A stretch of 40,381 nt of DNA from SIG351 sp045627045 (GTDB lineage Bacteria > Bacillota > Clostridia > HGM11327), in NCBI GenBank assembly GCA_045627045.1, contig JAZQMY010000022.1:1-40381 (forward strand). The letters are read 5' to 3'. Made by a program: the position numbers and the translations under genes. The notes under the pieces are model-generated. The model was not told where the DNA came from. It searched no databases and saw only the letters and a program-made list of their open reading frames with translations. Shown here in pieces: positions 16,228 through 23,800 of this stretch (position 1 is the first letter of the stretch; each line of letters begins with the position of its first letter).

Positions 16228-16255
16228 CACATTTATTTTTTAACGTCATATATTG
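16228..16255 (+). promoter_or_regulatory. Possible sporulation (sigma-K/E-like) promoter of dpaAB
   Basis: CATATATTG (16247-16255) matches the CATAnnnT -10 shared by sigma-E and sigma-K. CAC at 16228-16230, separated by 16 bp, fits the AC -35 core of sigma-K. No sigma-A pair with correct spacing was seen here, and B. subtilis spoVF is sigma-K dependent. The motif is degenerate, so this is tentative. The rest of 16085-16357 is AT-rich; an 8-bp inverted repeat TATTGAAA/TTTCAATA (16250-16257 and 16303-16310) and a CCTTG/CAAGG hairpin just before the leader ORF are the only other structures. Confidence 0.4.
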
Positions 16256-16343
16256 AAATGAAACAACCGAAACAAAGAGTCCGCACCCTCTTCTCTCTTC
16301 TGTTTCAATAGATTTGAAAGGGCCCTTGCCTGCAAGGCGGGGT

Positions 16344-16361
16344 ATGGTCATATTGGTTTGA
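16344..16361 (+). CDS. Possible five-codon leader ORF overlapping the dpaA start
   Basis: ATG 16344 to TGA 16359-16361 encodes MVILV. AAGG at 16334-16337, in a purine-rich run, sits 6 nt before it. The dpaA TTG (16358-16360) overlaps the stop as TTGA and has no ribosome site of its own. Translational coupling is inferred. A one-base frameshift joining MVILV to the DpaA N-terminus is an alternative. Confidence 0.3.
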   Translation: MVILV

Positions 16362-17185
16362 ATAACACAGCAATAATAATGGCAGGCAGCGACAACAGAA
16401 TGTCCGGAACATACGCTCTGCTGAAGTCCGAAGGAAGAAACGTTTCAAGGATCGTGACCCCCGAGGCCATCAATAACGAGTTCAAAAAGAGCTTTTCAGG
16501 CTTTCTTGTTCTCCCGATTCCCTACAAAACCGCTTCCGGGTATATAAAAGGGACAGATATTCTTCCCGAAGAGCTTCTGTCAGATCTTTCCGAACACTGT
16601 CACGTCATTCTCGGTTCAGCAGACAGTGAAATAACAGAGCTCAGCCAAAAGTACGGTTTTTCATTCACCGACATTAACGCCGACGAGGTTTTCAAGATGA
16701 AAAACGCCGTTCCTACCGCTGAAGCCGCGATCTCAACAGCAATAAATTCAACCTCAAAAACACTTTTTTCAAGCAATATACTGATTGCAGGCTTCGGAGC
16801 AACAGGCAAAGCACTTGCCCGTCTTCTTGTCCATTTCGGTGCTCACGTAACCATTGCCGCAAGAAGCAAGAAGGACAGAGCGCTTGCAGATTTGCTCGGT
16901 TGCAGATCCATCCCAATCGACAGCCTGAAAGAGGCCGCAAAGGATTCCGACGTCATTTTCAACACAGTTCCTGCTTTGATATTCACCGCAGACGTTCTTT
17001 CTCAGCTGAAAAAGAAAGCAGTACTGATCGATCTTGCCTCAAGGCCGGGCGGATGTGACTTTGAGTATTCCGCCTCTAACGGCATTAACTGCAGATTGTA
17101 TCCTGCCCTGCCCGACCAGTATTCTCCGTTGACTTCCGTTTCGGTTTTTCACGATACGATAATAAAGATAATTGATGCAGTCTGA
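16358..17185 (+). CDS. dpaA: Dipicolinate synthase subunit A
   Basis: The NAD(P)-dependent subunit that with DpaB converts the dihydrodipicolinate-pathway intermediate into dipicolinic acid, the Ca2+-chelated core solute of endospores; made in the mother cell. 275 aa. Rossmann motif GFGATG at 145-150 is followed by ARLLVHFGAHVTIAARS; NAVPTAEAAI (116-125) and LIDLASRPGGCDFEY are diagnostic of SpoVFA/DpaA. The start is uncertain: TTG 16358 keeps the first beta-strand (NTAIIMAGSDNR), which lines up with the start of the B. subtilis protein. ATG 16379 would truncate that strand and has no ribosome site. dpaB follows 16 bp later. Confidence 0.93.
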   Translation: MNNTAIIMAGSDNRMSGTYALLKSEGRNVSRIVTPEAINNEFKKSFSGFLVLPIPYKTASGYIKGTDILPEELLSDLSEHCHVILGSADSEITELSQKYGFSFTDINADEVFKMKNAVPTAEAAISTAINSTSKTLFSSNILIAGFGATGKALARLLVHFGAHVTIAARSKKDRALADLLGCRSIPIDSLKEAAKDSDVIFNTVPALIFTADVLSQLKKKAVLIDLASRPGGCDFEYSASNGINCRLYPALPDQYSPLTSVSVFHDTIIKIIDAV

Positions 17186-17201
17186 TAAGGAGGTCTGAAA
17201 A

Positions 17202-17780
17202 ATGGATTTGAAAGATAAGAAAATTGGCTTCGCATTCACAGGCTCATTCTGTACTTTGATGCAGTTCTTCAACGAGATGGTGAGGTTGAAGGAAAAAGTC
17301 AGAAGTATAGTTCCGATTTTTTCCTATTCCGTATCCGAATACGACACCAGATTCGTCAAGGCGGAGGATTTTCTCCGCATGGTGACGGAAGCCGCAGGCA
17401 GAGCACCCATCAAAACAATCAGTGAAGCCGAGCCCATAGGTCCCAAAAAGATTCTTGACGCCCTCATAATCGCTCCCTGCACAGGAAACACTCTTGCCAA
17501 GCTTACTAACGGTATTACCGATACGCCAGTCTTGATGGCTGCTAAAGCCCAGCTGAGGAACGGTGGTCCGGTTGTCATTGCCGTTTCAACGAATGATGCC
17601 TTAGGCGCAAACGGTCAGAATATAGGTCAGCTGATGAACAGGCCGGGCATTTTTCTTGTGCCGGTCAGACAGGATGATCCCATCGGCAAGCCGAATTCTC
17701 TTGTTGCCGATGCAGGTCTTATCCTCCCGACTCTTGAGAAGGCATTCGACAACGAGCAGATAAATCCCATATTTATCTGA
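17202..17780 (+). CDS. dpaB: Dipicolinate synthase subunit B (flavoprotein family)
   Basis: 192-aa flavoprotein-fold subunit of dipicolinate synthase, partner of DpaA in spore core formation. Visible features are the FAFTGSFCTL entry motif, the LIIAPCTGNTLAKLTNGITDTPVLMAAKA core that forms the flavin pocket in this superfamily, and an intact C-terminal region (GPVVIAVSTNDALG, GQLMNRPGIFLVPVRQDDP). AAGGAGG lies 8 nt before ATG 17202. It follows dpaA closely and shares its transcript. No strong hairpin follows before the next promoter at 17786. Confidence 0.95.
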   Translation: MDLKDKKIGFAFTGSFCTLMQFFNEMVRLKEKVRSIVPIFSYSVSEYDTRFVKAEDFLRMVTEAAGRAPIKTISEAEPIGPKKILDALIIAPCTGNTLAKLTNGITDTPVLMAAKAQLRNGGPVVIAVSTNDALGANGQNIGQLMNRPGIFLVPVRQDDPIGKPNSLVADAGLILPTLEKAFDNEQINPIFI

Positions 17781-17785
17781 AACAG

Positions 17786-17814
17786 TTGATAATTTGCCGT
17801 TTTTGTGGTACAAT
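17786..17814 (+). promoter_or_regulatory. Sigma-A promoter of the small repeat-protein gene
   Basis: TTGATA (17786-17791), 17-bp spacer, TACAAT (17809-17814), starting 5 bp after the dpaB stop. It shows the downstream gene can be expressed vegetatively, separate from dpaAB, and rules out the longer start at 17805. Confidence 0.82.
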
Positions 17815-17846
17815 ATAAATATAATCCAGAAAACGGAGGTTTTTCT

Positions 17847-18191
17847 ATGTCACTCAAGGATCAATGGAAAAATACAGGTAAAGGGCTCGGTAAAGCTTTT
17901 GCCGGTCTCGGCAAGAACATTGGCCGCTCGGTAAAAACAGGTCTTGATGCCGCTGACGATTCTCTTCCTGAGGACGGTTCTACGGTTTTCAATGACGGAA
18001 GCTGGAGAAAAACAGGCAAAGAGCTCGGAAGCGCATTCACGAATCTCGGCAAGTCGGTCGTCAAAAGCGTTCAAGCAGGACTTGACAAGATCGACGGTGA
18101 TGACGACGAAAAGGTCAAAAAAGAGCCTGACAAGGCGTCTCAGCCCGTTGAAAAGGCGTCTGAAGAATCAGATGCACCCAAAGAAGAATAA
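17847..18191 (+). CDS. Small soluble protein with two tandem W-TGK-LG-AF repeats
   Basis: 114 aa, function unknown. Two copies of a unit of about 34 residues occur at 5-38 and 51-84 with pattern W(K/R)xTGKxLGxAFxxLGKxxxxSVxxGLDxxD. They are offset by 46 residues and joined by an acidic linker. Each unit has the look of an amphipathic helix pair. The C-terminus (85-114) is Asp/Glu/Lys-rich and probably disordered. No signal peptide or membrane segment. GGAGG is 7 nt before ATG 17847. The gene has its own sigma-A promoter and a strong terminator. I do not recognise a named family; a link to the spore genes upstream is possible only by neighbourhood. Confidence 0.8.
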   Translation: MSLKDQWKNTGKGLGKAFAGLGKNIGRSVKTGLDAADDSLPEDGSTVFNDGSWRKTGKELGSAFTNLGKSVVKSVQAGLDKIDGDDDEKVKKEPDKASQPVEKASEESDAPKEE

Positions 18192-18231
18192 AAAAGCGCT
18201 CCGTTTGCTCTGTGCAAACGGAGTGTTTTTA
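18190..18231. terminator. Bidirectional terminator between convergent genes
   Basis: Perfect 9-bp stem CTCCGTTTG/CAAACGGAG (18199-18207 and 18215-18223), 7-nt loop, T-run at 18226-18230 on plus and a matching A-run at 18190-18195 giving T on minus. It serves the small repeat-protein gene and the GH2 gene. Confidence 0.93.
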
Positions 18232-18235
18232 TCTT

Positions 18236-20998
18236 TCAAGCTTTTTCTCCCGAAAGTAGTCTTCTGATCCTGTACGGATAGGTTGAAAAGCCGGGATCGA
18301 ACTTATCCGACTTCATGTACTTTATTACAGAGCGCAGAAGCTGTCTTGATGCAGGATTATCATCCGCATCCTTATCAATATCAGCTGAGCAGACGATGAG
18401 TCTTCCCTTTCCGACCTTTGCCTCAAACAAGAGTCCGAGGTTTCTGTTGTCCTTTGTACTGTCAATCACTCTTATCATCGGCAAAAGCTCCGGCTCGCCG
18501 TCAAATATCATTGCCTTTGATCTCATCACGATGTCCCACCACTGCCAATCGGAATGATAGTCTGTCGGGAAGTCCTCAAACACCGCCGCATCAGGGTCAC
18601 AGAGTATTCCCATCCAGCCCTCCTGCTGCTTCATGAACGGGTTCCAGAAGACAGTAGTGAACACTCCCTTCGGGCCGTTTGTATCGCCCTTTGCAAGAAG
18701 AAGAACGTCCTTGCCTTCAAAAAACAGTGAGTCCTCCGTCTTTTTGTCAAATTCGTGCGAGATGATTATTCCTTCGGGATCGACCGTTTCCTTCTCCGGA
18801 TAAACCCAGAGCTTCCAGCTATTGGCAAAGCCGGCAAATTCAACAGTGACCGTGACCTTACTTGCCTTTGTAATTCCGATCAAATCAATGCTCACTTCAG
18901 CCACAGTGTCAGTCATGCCGTTTTCTGCAGTAATATTGTCAAAGTGCTTTTCAAAAATAACCCTGTCTTCCGCTGTCGCCCTGACAGTAAGCTCCGAAGT
19001 CAGCTTTTTATCCGAATAATTTGCAATTTTAACCCTTGCCCCGATAATCTCCACATCAGTATATACACGTTTTTCACAGCAGAAAAGAGGTACGACAGGC
19101 GAGCAGAAGCTTCTGAATTCTTCAGCCGTGCAAAGACCCTTTGATTCCCAGAAAACATTCAGTATGCCGACAGTCGACGTTCCCTGGCCGGGATAATCGT
19201 GAATATCAAGAAGCTGAAAGCCCGAAAGTCCGTTTGTCCTGAGAGCAGATTCTATCTCTTCTTTGTAAAGCTCAAGGCTGAGCTTGCCCGATGCCATCAT
19301 GAATCTGTATGCATAATCGGATAGTCCGTGTTCCCTGAGACTTCTCGCTATGTGCATATAGTTTCCTGGATGCTGAACGCCCTTGAATTTTACGGCATCC
19401 CTGAAATCAGGATAAACCGCCCACTGACCAACCTCGTGCGAGATAACAGGCTTTGATATTTCATCTGCCGCATCATAGCTGTAATCAAGAGACGGTCTGT
19501 CCGTGCAGAAGCGTGAGCATGCTCTCGGATCAGGTCCGCCCCACGTTATGCCGTTAAAGGGCTTGATATCATAGCCTGCCTTATTTCCTGCCGAAATATA
19601 AAAATCATCGCATCTTCCGTCCGAATACGGATGTGATGTTGCCGTATAGAGGTGCCTTGAATCATATTTCTGACCGAACTTTACCTTTTCTTCAAGCAAT
19701 TCTGCGTGTCTTTCAAGAAACGCCTTATCTGAATAGATAAGCTGTTCATTTCCCATCGAAACAAAGCAGAATGACGGATGATTTCCGAATTCATCAAGCA
19801 TTCTCTTCAGCTCGCTCATCAGGAATCTGTGCACTATCGGTGCCTCGTCCTTTGTCGGGCAGGATGTTCCCGGAAGCTCCGCCTGAATATAAATTCCCGT
19901 CTCATCCGCCGCATCAAAAGCCGCTTCCGGCGGGCAGAATGTATGGCAGCGAAGGTGATTGAGTCCGTACTCTTTCATCACGCCGAAAACCTTCATCCAG
20001 AATGCCTTGTCACAAGGATGGTAGCAGGTTTCAGGAAAAGCATCTCCTTCAAGCGTGCCTCGCAGAAAAACAGGCGAGCCGTTCATGCATATTTTCTTGC
20101 CCTCTGCCGAGAGCTTTCTCATGCCGAATCTGACTTTTCCCGTTCCAATTATGCTTTTTTCATTCGTCAGCGATAATTCAAGCGTATACAGCGGTTGCTC
20201 AAATTCGCTCCAGAGCTTCAGCGGTGAAACCTTCATCCTGTATTCACCGTCGGGATTTATTTTTCTCGTTTCGGATGATATTTCTTTTCCGTCAAGCAAA
20301 AGTGTGAAGCAGATATTATCTGCCTTTTTTCCCTCTGTCTGAAGTCTTATTGTGATTTCGGCGTTGTCAACGTCAGGATATACGTTCAAACGGGTGACGG
20401 CAGTATCTTCCGATATTAGCTTCATCCCTCCCGTAATGCCCGAGAAGGGCTTTGTTCCGTGTCCTCCGCACGGTATTTTTGCCTGTCCCGTCGGAGTTAC
20501 CAGATGGCAGTTGATGTCTCTTCCCTCGTAGTCAAGATAAACGTTCCTGTCAAAGCTCGTGTCTGCACCCGAATTGTAGTTTGAATTGTCCGTCATCAGC
20601 GTGATGACGTGTTCTCCGCACAACTCAAGCTTTGAAATATCATAGATATGCGGAGCCGAAAGACTGCAATAGGAGCCTATCAGGACATCATCAATCCAGA
20701 GTGTCGATTCCCACGGAATTCTCTCAAAAAACAGTTTTGTTATCTTGCCTTTCGTGTCGGGGAAAACCATCTTCCTCTGGAACCAAGCCCATCCGCTGTA
20801 TGAGAGAGTATTGCTGACATCGTTATCATCTGTTTCGCAGACGATATCGCCGATGCTGTTTTCTTCAAGAGACCCGGGGAATCCTGCCTGCTGACAAAAT
20901 CGGTCCCTGCCGAAATCCTCGGTAAAATATTTCTTCACCGAGCCTTCACGTTTTCTGTCAAGCCTGACAAACCATTTTCCTTCAAGACCGATTTCCAC
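18236..20998 (-). CDS. Glycoside hydrolase family 2 protein
   Basis: 920 aa. Order: jelly-roll sugar-binding domain (about 1-190, WFQRKMVFPD...WESTLWIDDVLIGSYCSLSAPHIYDIS), Ig-like sandwich (about 195-300), TIM barrel (about 300-600), and a C-terminal extension with further beta domains (600-920). The retaining catalytic pair is visible: acid/base E418 in SMGNEQ and nucleophile E522 in ISHEVGQW. The fold covers beta-galactosidase, beta-glucuronidase and beta-mannosidase; the substrate is not decided here. There is no signal peptide, so it acts on imported oligosaccharides. Start GTG 20998 with AAGGAGA 7 nt upstream, 3 nt after the stop of the esterase gene, so translation is coupled to it. 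Confidence 0.9.
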   Translation of the reverse strand: MEIGLEGKWFVRLDRKREGSVKKYFTEDFGRDRFCQQAGFPGSLEENSIGDIVCETDDNDVSNTLSYSGWAWFQRKMVFPDTKGKITKLFFERIPWESTLWIDDVLIGSYCSLSAPHIYDISKLELCGEHVITLMTDNSNYNSGADTSFDRNVYLDYEGRDINCHLVTPTGQAKIPCGGHGTKPFSGITGGMKLISEDTAVTRLNVYPDVDNAEITIRLQTEGKKADNICFTLLLDGKEISSETRKINPDGEYRMKVSPLKLWSEFEQPLYTLELSLTNEKSIIGTGKVRFGMRKLSAEGKKICMNGSPVFLRGTLEGDAFPETCYHPCDKAFWMKVFGVMKEYGLNHLRCHTFCPPEAAFDAADETGIYIQAELPGTSCPTKDEAPIVHRFLMSELKRMLDEFGNHPSFCFVSMGNEQLIYSDKAFLERHAELLEEKVKFGQKYDSRHLYTATSHPYSDGRCDDFYISAGNKAGYDIKPFNGITWGGPDPRACSRFCTDRPSLDYSYDAADEISKPVISHEVGQWAVYPDFRDAVKFKGVQHPGNYMHIARSLREHGLSDYAYRFMMASGKLSLELYKEEIESALRTNGLSGFQLLDIHDYPGQGTSTVGILNVFWESKGLCTAEEFRSFCSPVVPLFCCEKRVYTDVEIIGARVKIANYSDKKLTSELTVRATAEDRVIFEKHFDNITAENGMTDTVAEVSIDLIGITKASKVTVTVEFAGFANSWKLWVYPEKETVDPEGIIISHEFDKKTEDSLFFEGKDVLLLAKGDTNGPKGVFTTVFWNPFMKQQEGWMGILCDPDAAVFEDFPTDYHSDWQWWDIVMRSKAMIFDGEPELLPMIRVIDSTKDNRNLGLLFEAKVGKGRLIVCSADIDKDADDNPASRQLLRSVIKYMKSDKFDPGFSTYPYRIRRLLSGEKA

Positions 20999-21000
20999 AA

Positions 21001-21897
21001 TTATTCTCCTTTTTTGAGTGTTTTGTCAAGAAATGCATCGAGCAAGTCAAGTGCCGCAGTCGTTGCAGTCTTGTCCTTGTAATATTCCGCAAGAAGGAAC
21101 GCATGATTTGTTCCCTCAAGGAAATAAGCCTCGGCATTTCCTCCGTTTTTCTTCATTCTTTCAGCAAATTCTTCCGAATGGTACGGATTTACCACACTGT
21201 CGACCGCTCCGTGAAGAAGCAGTACATCGCAGTGAACGTTATTAACCTTTGCAAGCGGTGAAAGCTTGTCTGCCCAGAGTGATTTATCGATTCCGGCAAG
21301 ACTGCTGTGCGTCGAGCTCTTCGGAACATAATTTCCCCACGCTTTATCATTGAGGTCTGTTATTCCGTTCACAATCACTGCCGTTCTGAAGTCGATCGCA
21401 GAGCCGCTCTTTTCAAATGTCACCATTGCTGCGGCAAGATAGCCGCCTGCCGATTCTCCGAGTACGCTTGCCCTTGTGAGGTCAAGGTCATATTTTTCAG
21501 CGGAATCTGCTATATATTTCATCGCATCAAAGCAGTCATCCACAAGGTCGGGGAGCTGATAATTCTCCTTCTGTGCGCATTCTCTGCAGAGTCTGTAATC
21601 AACCGACACTGCCGCATAGCCCTCAGACGTAAGGTAACGTCCGAGATAGCCGAGATAGTCTCCCTGCCATTCGCCGTTCTGATCCTCAAATATTCTTCTG
21701 CTGCTCCAGCCGCCGCCGTGAATCATCACCACAAACGGGAGCTTCTCATTTTCTTTTCTGTTCTCGGGGAAATAAAAGCTGACATTCAGCTTTTCTCCGT
21801 CAACCGTCTTATAAGTTTCTGTTATGTCGCCGCTGTGACGGCTGATTGCCCGGGAAAGCTCCTTTGCATTATCCGGAAGTTTGTATATATTTCTCAT
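21001..21897 (-). CDS. Alpha/beta-hydrolase, esterase/lipase of the HSL type
   Basis: 298 aa, cytosolic. The oxyanion motif HGGGW is at 60-64 and the nucleophile elbow GESAGG at 147-152 (S149). The acid is probably the aspartate in GAVDSVV and the base the histidine in GTNHAF. These features fit the BD-FAE/hormone-sensitive-lipase family, which includes acetyl- and feruloyl-type carbohydrate esterases. The gene is directly followed by the GH2 gene (3-nt gap), suggesting it de-esterifies a glycan that the GH2 enzyme then cleaves. Start ATG 21897 has AGGAG 6 nt upstream; the longer frame from 21999 crosses the promoter and terminator and is rejected. Confidence 0.9.
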   Translation of the reverse strand: MRNIYKLPDNAKELSRAISRHSGDITETYKTVDGEKLNVSFYFPENRKENEKLPFVVMIHGGGWSSRRIFEDQNGEWQGDYLGYLGRYLTSEGYAAVSVDYRLCRECAQKENYQLPDLVDDCFDAMKYIADSAEKYDLDLTRASVLGESAGGYLAAAMVTFEKSGSAIDFRTAVIVNGITDLNDKAWGNYVPKSSTHSSLAGIDKSLWADKLSPLAKVNNVHCDVLLLHGAVDSVVNPYHSEEFAERMKKNGGNAEAYFLEGTNHAFLLAEYYKDKTATTAALDLLDAFLDKTLKKGE

Positions 21898-21930
21898 ATT
21901 TTTCTCCTGATTTGTTATTATTTTGATTTT

Positions 21931-21959
21931 ATTATACCATACGAAGCTATATATTTCAA
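21931..21959 (-). promoter_or_regulatory. Sigma-A promoter of the esterase-GH2 operon
   Basis: Minus strand TTGAAA (21959-21954), 17-bp spacer, TATAAT (21936-21931). No clear operator or catabolite-response element was recognised around it. Confidence 0.87.
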
Positions 21960-21965
21960 GGAATA

Positions 21966-21996
21966 AATAAAAAGCAGACAATTTATTGTCCGCTTT
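21966..21996 (-). terminator. Terminator overlapping the end of the YgjP-like gene
   Basis: Minus strand stem GCGGACAA/TTGTCTGC (21993-21986 with 21981-21974), 4-nt loop, then TTTTTATTT. The hairpin includes the stop codon and last codons of the metallopeptidase gene. Confidence 0.88.
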
Positions 21997-22555
21997 CATC
22001 TTCAGGTAATCTTGCCATTATCATCCGTCCGTTTTCCTTGAGCCATCTTGCCGAGTCAGCGTAATCAGGGCAATATTTTACTACTTCGTTATAAAAGCGT
22101 GCAGAATGATCCATATATTTTCTGTGGCAAAGCTCATGCACCACCACGCTGTCTATGATCCTTTCGGGGCACAGCATCAGCAGGCAGTTGAAATTCAGGT
22201 TTCCGCTACACGAACAGCTTCCCCACCGTGTTTTCTGGCATCTGATTGTGATTTTGCCAAAAGTCACGCCGATAAGCATTGAATAATACCTAACCTTTTC
22301 GGTGAGAATGTCCTTTGCCATCGCTTTAAGGCGCAAAAGCTCCTCTTTGTCAAGCTTCAAAACGCTGTTCTTCTCACTTTCCGTCTTTAACTGTCTTTCA
22401 AGATGAAGTCTGATCCACTGTGAATGCTCCTCAATGAATTCTCTTATTTTTCTCTCCGATATTCTCTGAGGCGCACGCACCAGAACCCTGCCGCCTTTTA
22501 TTTCAAGGCTCAATGTTCTTCTTTTGCTTCTGATTACCGTATATTCTGTTTCCAC
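21983..22555 (-). CDS. YgjP-like (DUF45/M48-related) metal-dependent hydrolase
   Basis: 190 aa, cytosolic. Zinc site H140-E141-x2-H144 in VVHELCHRKYMDHS plus H150, and the family motif QKTRWGSCS (107-115) before it. Family members are presumed metallopeptidases; the substrate is unknown. Start GTG 22555 is supported by the conserved early segment (IRSKRRTLSLEIKGGRVLVRAP), but its ribosome site is weak and lies within the hairpin of the trmD terminator 8 bp upstream. Expression may therefore depend on read-through or an unseen promoter. It ends in its own terminator. Confidence 0.9.
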   Translation of the reverse strand: METEYTVIRSKRRTLSLEIKGGRVLVRAPQRISERKIREFIEEHSQWIRLHLERQLKTESEKNSVLKLDKEELLRLKAMAKDILTEKVRYYSMLIGVTFGKITIRCQKTRWGSCSCSGNLNFNCLLMLCPERIIDSVVVHELCHRKYMDHSARFYNEVVKYCPDYADSARWLKENGRMIMARLPEDESGQ

Positions 22556-22562
22556 TGCTTAT

Positions 22563-22591
22563 AAAAAAATCTCTTTTTCTTAAAAAGAGAT
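22563..22591 (-). terminator. Terminator of the ylxM-ffh-rpsP-khpA-rimM-trmD operon
   Basis: Minus strand ATCTCTTTTT/AAAAAGAGAT (22591-22582 with 22578-22569), 3-nt loop, then T7 (22569-22563). It starts 8 bp past the trmD stop. Confidence 0.9.
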
Positions 22592-22599
22592 CCTTTCTT

Positions 22600-23286
22600 T
22601 TATATTCCGAGCTTTTCAAGGAGTTCAGGTCTGACTTCTCTTGTCTTCCTGATGCTCTCTTCAATTCTCCACTGTTCAATATCCTTATGATTTCCCGAAA
22701 GAAGTACGTCCGGCACCTTCATTCCTCTGAACTCCGCCGGTCTTGTGTACTGCGGATATTCCAGAAGACCTGACGAAAAGCTTTCATCCTGCACGGAATC
22801 CGTGCTTCCGAGCACACCCGGCACGAACCTTGAAAGGCAGTCCATCAGCACCATTGCAGGAAGCTCTCCGCCCGTAAGAACGTAATCGCCTATTGATATT
22901 TCCTCATCGACATAAGTATCGATCACTCGCTGGTCAACGCCCTCATAGTGTCCGCAAAGGATTATGATCCTGTCAAGCATGGAAAGCTCTGCCGCCTTAT
23001 CGTGCGTCAGCGTTTTTCCCTGTGGAGACATATAGATCGTTTTCGGTTTTTCTCCGTTTCCGATAACGTCATCAAAGCAATCAAAAAGAGGCTGTGGCGT
23101 CATGACCATTCCTGCGCCGCCGCCGAATGGATAATCATCCGTATGTCTGTGCTTGTCAAGCGTATAGTCTCTTATATCATAAAGATGGATATCAAATATG
23201 CCTGCTTTAACAGCTCTTCCGAATATGCTCGTGTTTATCACCGAAGAAAACATATCGGGAAAGAGTGTCAGAATGTCAATTCTCAT
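22600..23286 (-). CDS. trmD: tRNA (guanine-N1)-methyltransferase TrmD
   Basis: Methylates G37 next to the anticodon of tRNAs reading CNN and some others, preventing +1 frameshifting; SAM-dependent homodimer of the SPOUT class. 228 aa. The trefoil-knot SAM site is SIGDYVLTGGE (131-141), with the N-terminal MRIDILTLFPDMF and RHTDDYPFGGGAGMVM motifs intact. ATG 23286 overlaps the end of rimM by 11 nt and has GGAG about 11 nt upstream; a start six codons earlier is less likely because the conserved protein begins at MRIDIL. Last gene of the operon. Confidence 0.97.
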   Translation of the reverse strand: MRIDILTLFPDMFSSVINTSIFGRAVKAGIFDIHLYDIRDYTLDKHRHTDDYPFGGGAGMVMTPQPLFDCFDDVIGNGEKPKTIYMSPQGKTLTHDKAAELSMLDRIIILCGHYEGVDQRVIDTYVDEEISIGDYVLTGGELPAMVLMDCLSRFVPGVLGSTDSVQDESFSSGLLEYPQYTRPAEFRGMKVPDVLLSGNHKDIEQWRIEESIRKTREVRPELLEKLGI

Positions 23287-23797
23287 CGGGAAGGATCTCC
23301 TCAAGTCCCGTCCTGTTGATAAAGACGGTGTTGTTCTCTACGTCAAACGAAATATACTGCTTCAGCGCAGGGATAAGCACTTCTTCCTTGCCCGTATTTA
23401 CAGTATAAACATCGTTACTCACAAGATGCATGATGTCAGTTATTTTTCCGAGCACTTTTCCGTTGTCCGAAAAAACCGCATTGCAGCCTATTATGTCTCC
23501 CCAATAATACTCATCCTCGCCGAGAGTTCTTCCTTCCGTCCTCTTTATCCAGAGGTACGAATTTCTGAGTTTCTCTGCCATATCGGGATTATCCACCCCT
23601 TTGAGCTTGAGCAGGACATATGCCGTTGTAACGCTTCTTGACTCAATGTCGTATTTAATATAATTACCCGCTTCCTCAATGAATACGTGCTTCATATTCT
23701 TGAAACGGGTAACATCATCGGTCAGGGGTTCAACTTTTATCGCACCCCTGACTCCATGCGGCTTCAGCACGAAACCGACTGATAAATATTCTCTCAT
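23276..23797 (-). CDS. rimM: Ribosome maturation factor RimM
   Basis: 173 aa. Binds ribosomal protein S19 and assists 30S head assembly. The N-terminal barrel domain begins LSVGFVLKPHGVRGAIKVEPLTDD, and the PRC-barrel half contains YYWGDIIGCNAVFSDNGKVLGKITDI and VLIPALKQYI. It starts 3 bp after the khpA stop without an obvious ribosome site, suggesting coupled translation, and overlaps trmD at its end. Confidence 0.95.
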   Translation of the reverse strand: MREYLSVGFVLKPHGVRGAIKVEPLTDDVTRFKNMKHVFIEEAGNYIKYDIESRSVTTAYVLLKLKGVDNPDMAEKLRNSYLWIKRTEGRTLGEDEYYWGDIIGCNAVFSDNGKVLGKITDIMHLVSNDVYTVNTGKEEVLIPALKQYISFDVENNTVFINRTGLEEILPDEN

Positions 23798-23800
23798 ATA

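Noticed and set aside
16250..16310. TATTGAAA/TTTCAATA inverted repeat upstream of dpaA as a riboswitch
   Set aside because: The stem is only 8 AT-rich base pairs with a loop of about 45 nt, part of it upstream of the likely transcription start, and no known riboswitch core was recognised.
17805..17846. Longer start of the small repeat protein
   Set aside because: It overlaps the -10 box; ATG 17847 has GGAGG at 7 nt.
21898..21999. Longer esterase start at 21999
   Set aside because: The extension crosses the promoter at 21931-21959 and the terminator at 21966-21996 and is low-complexity in translation.
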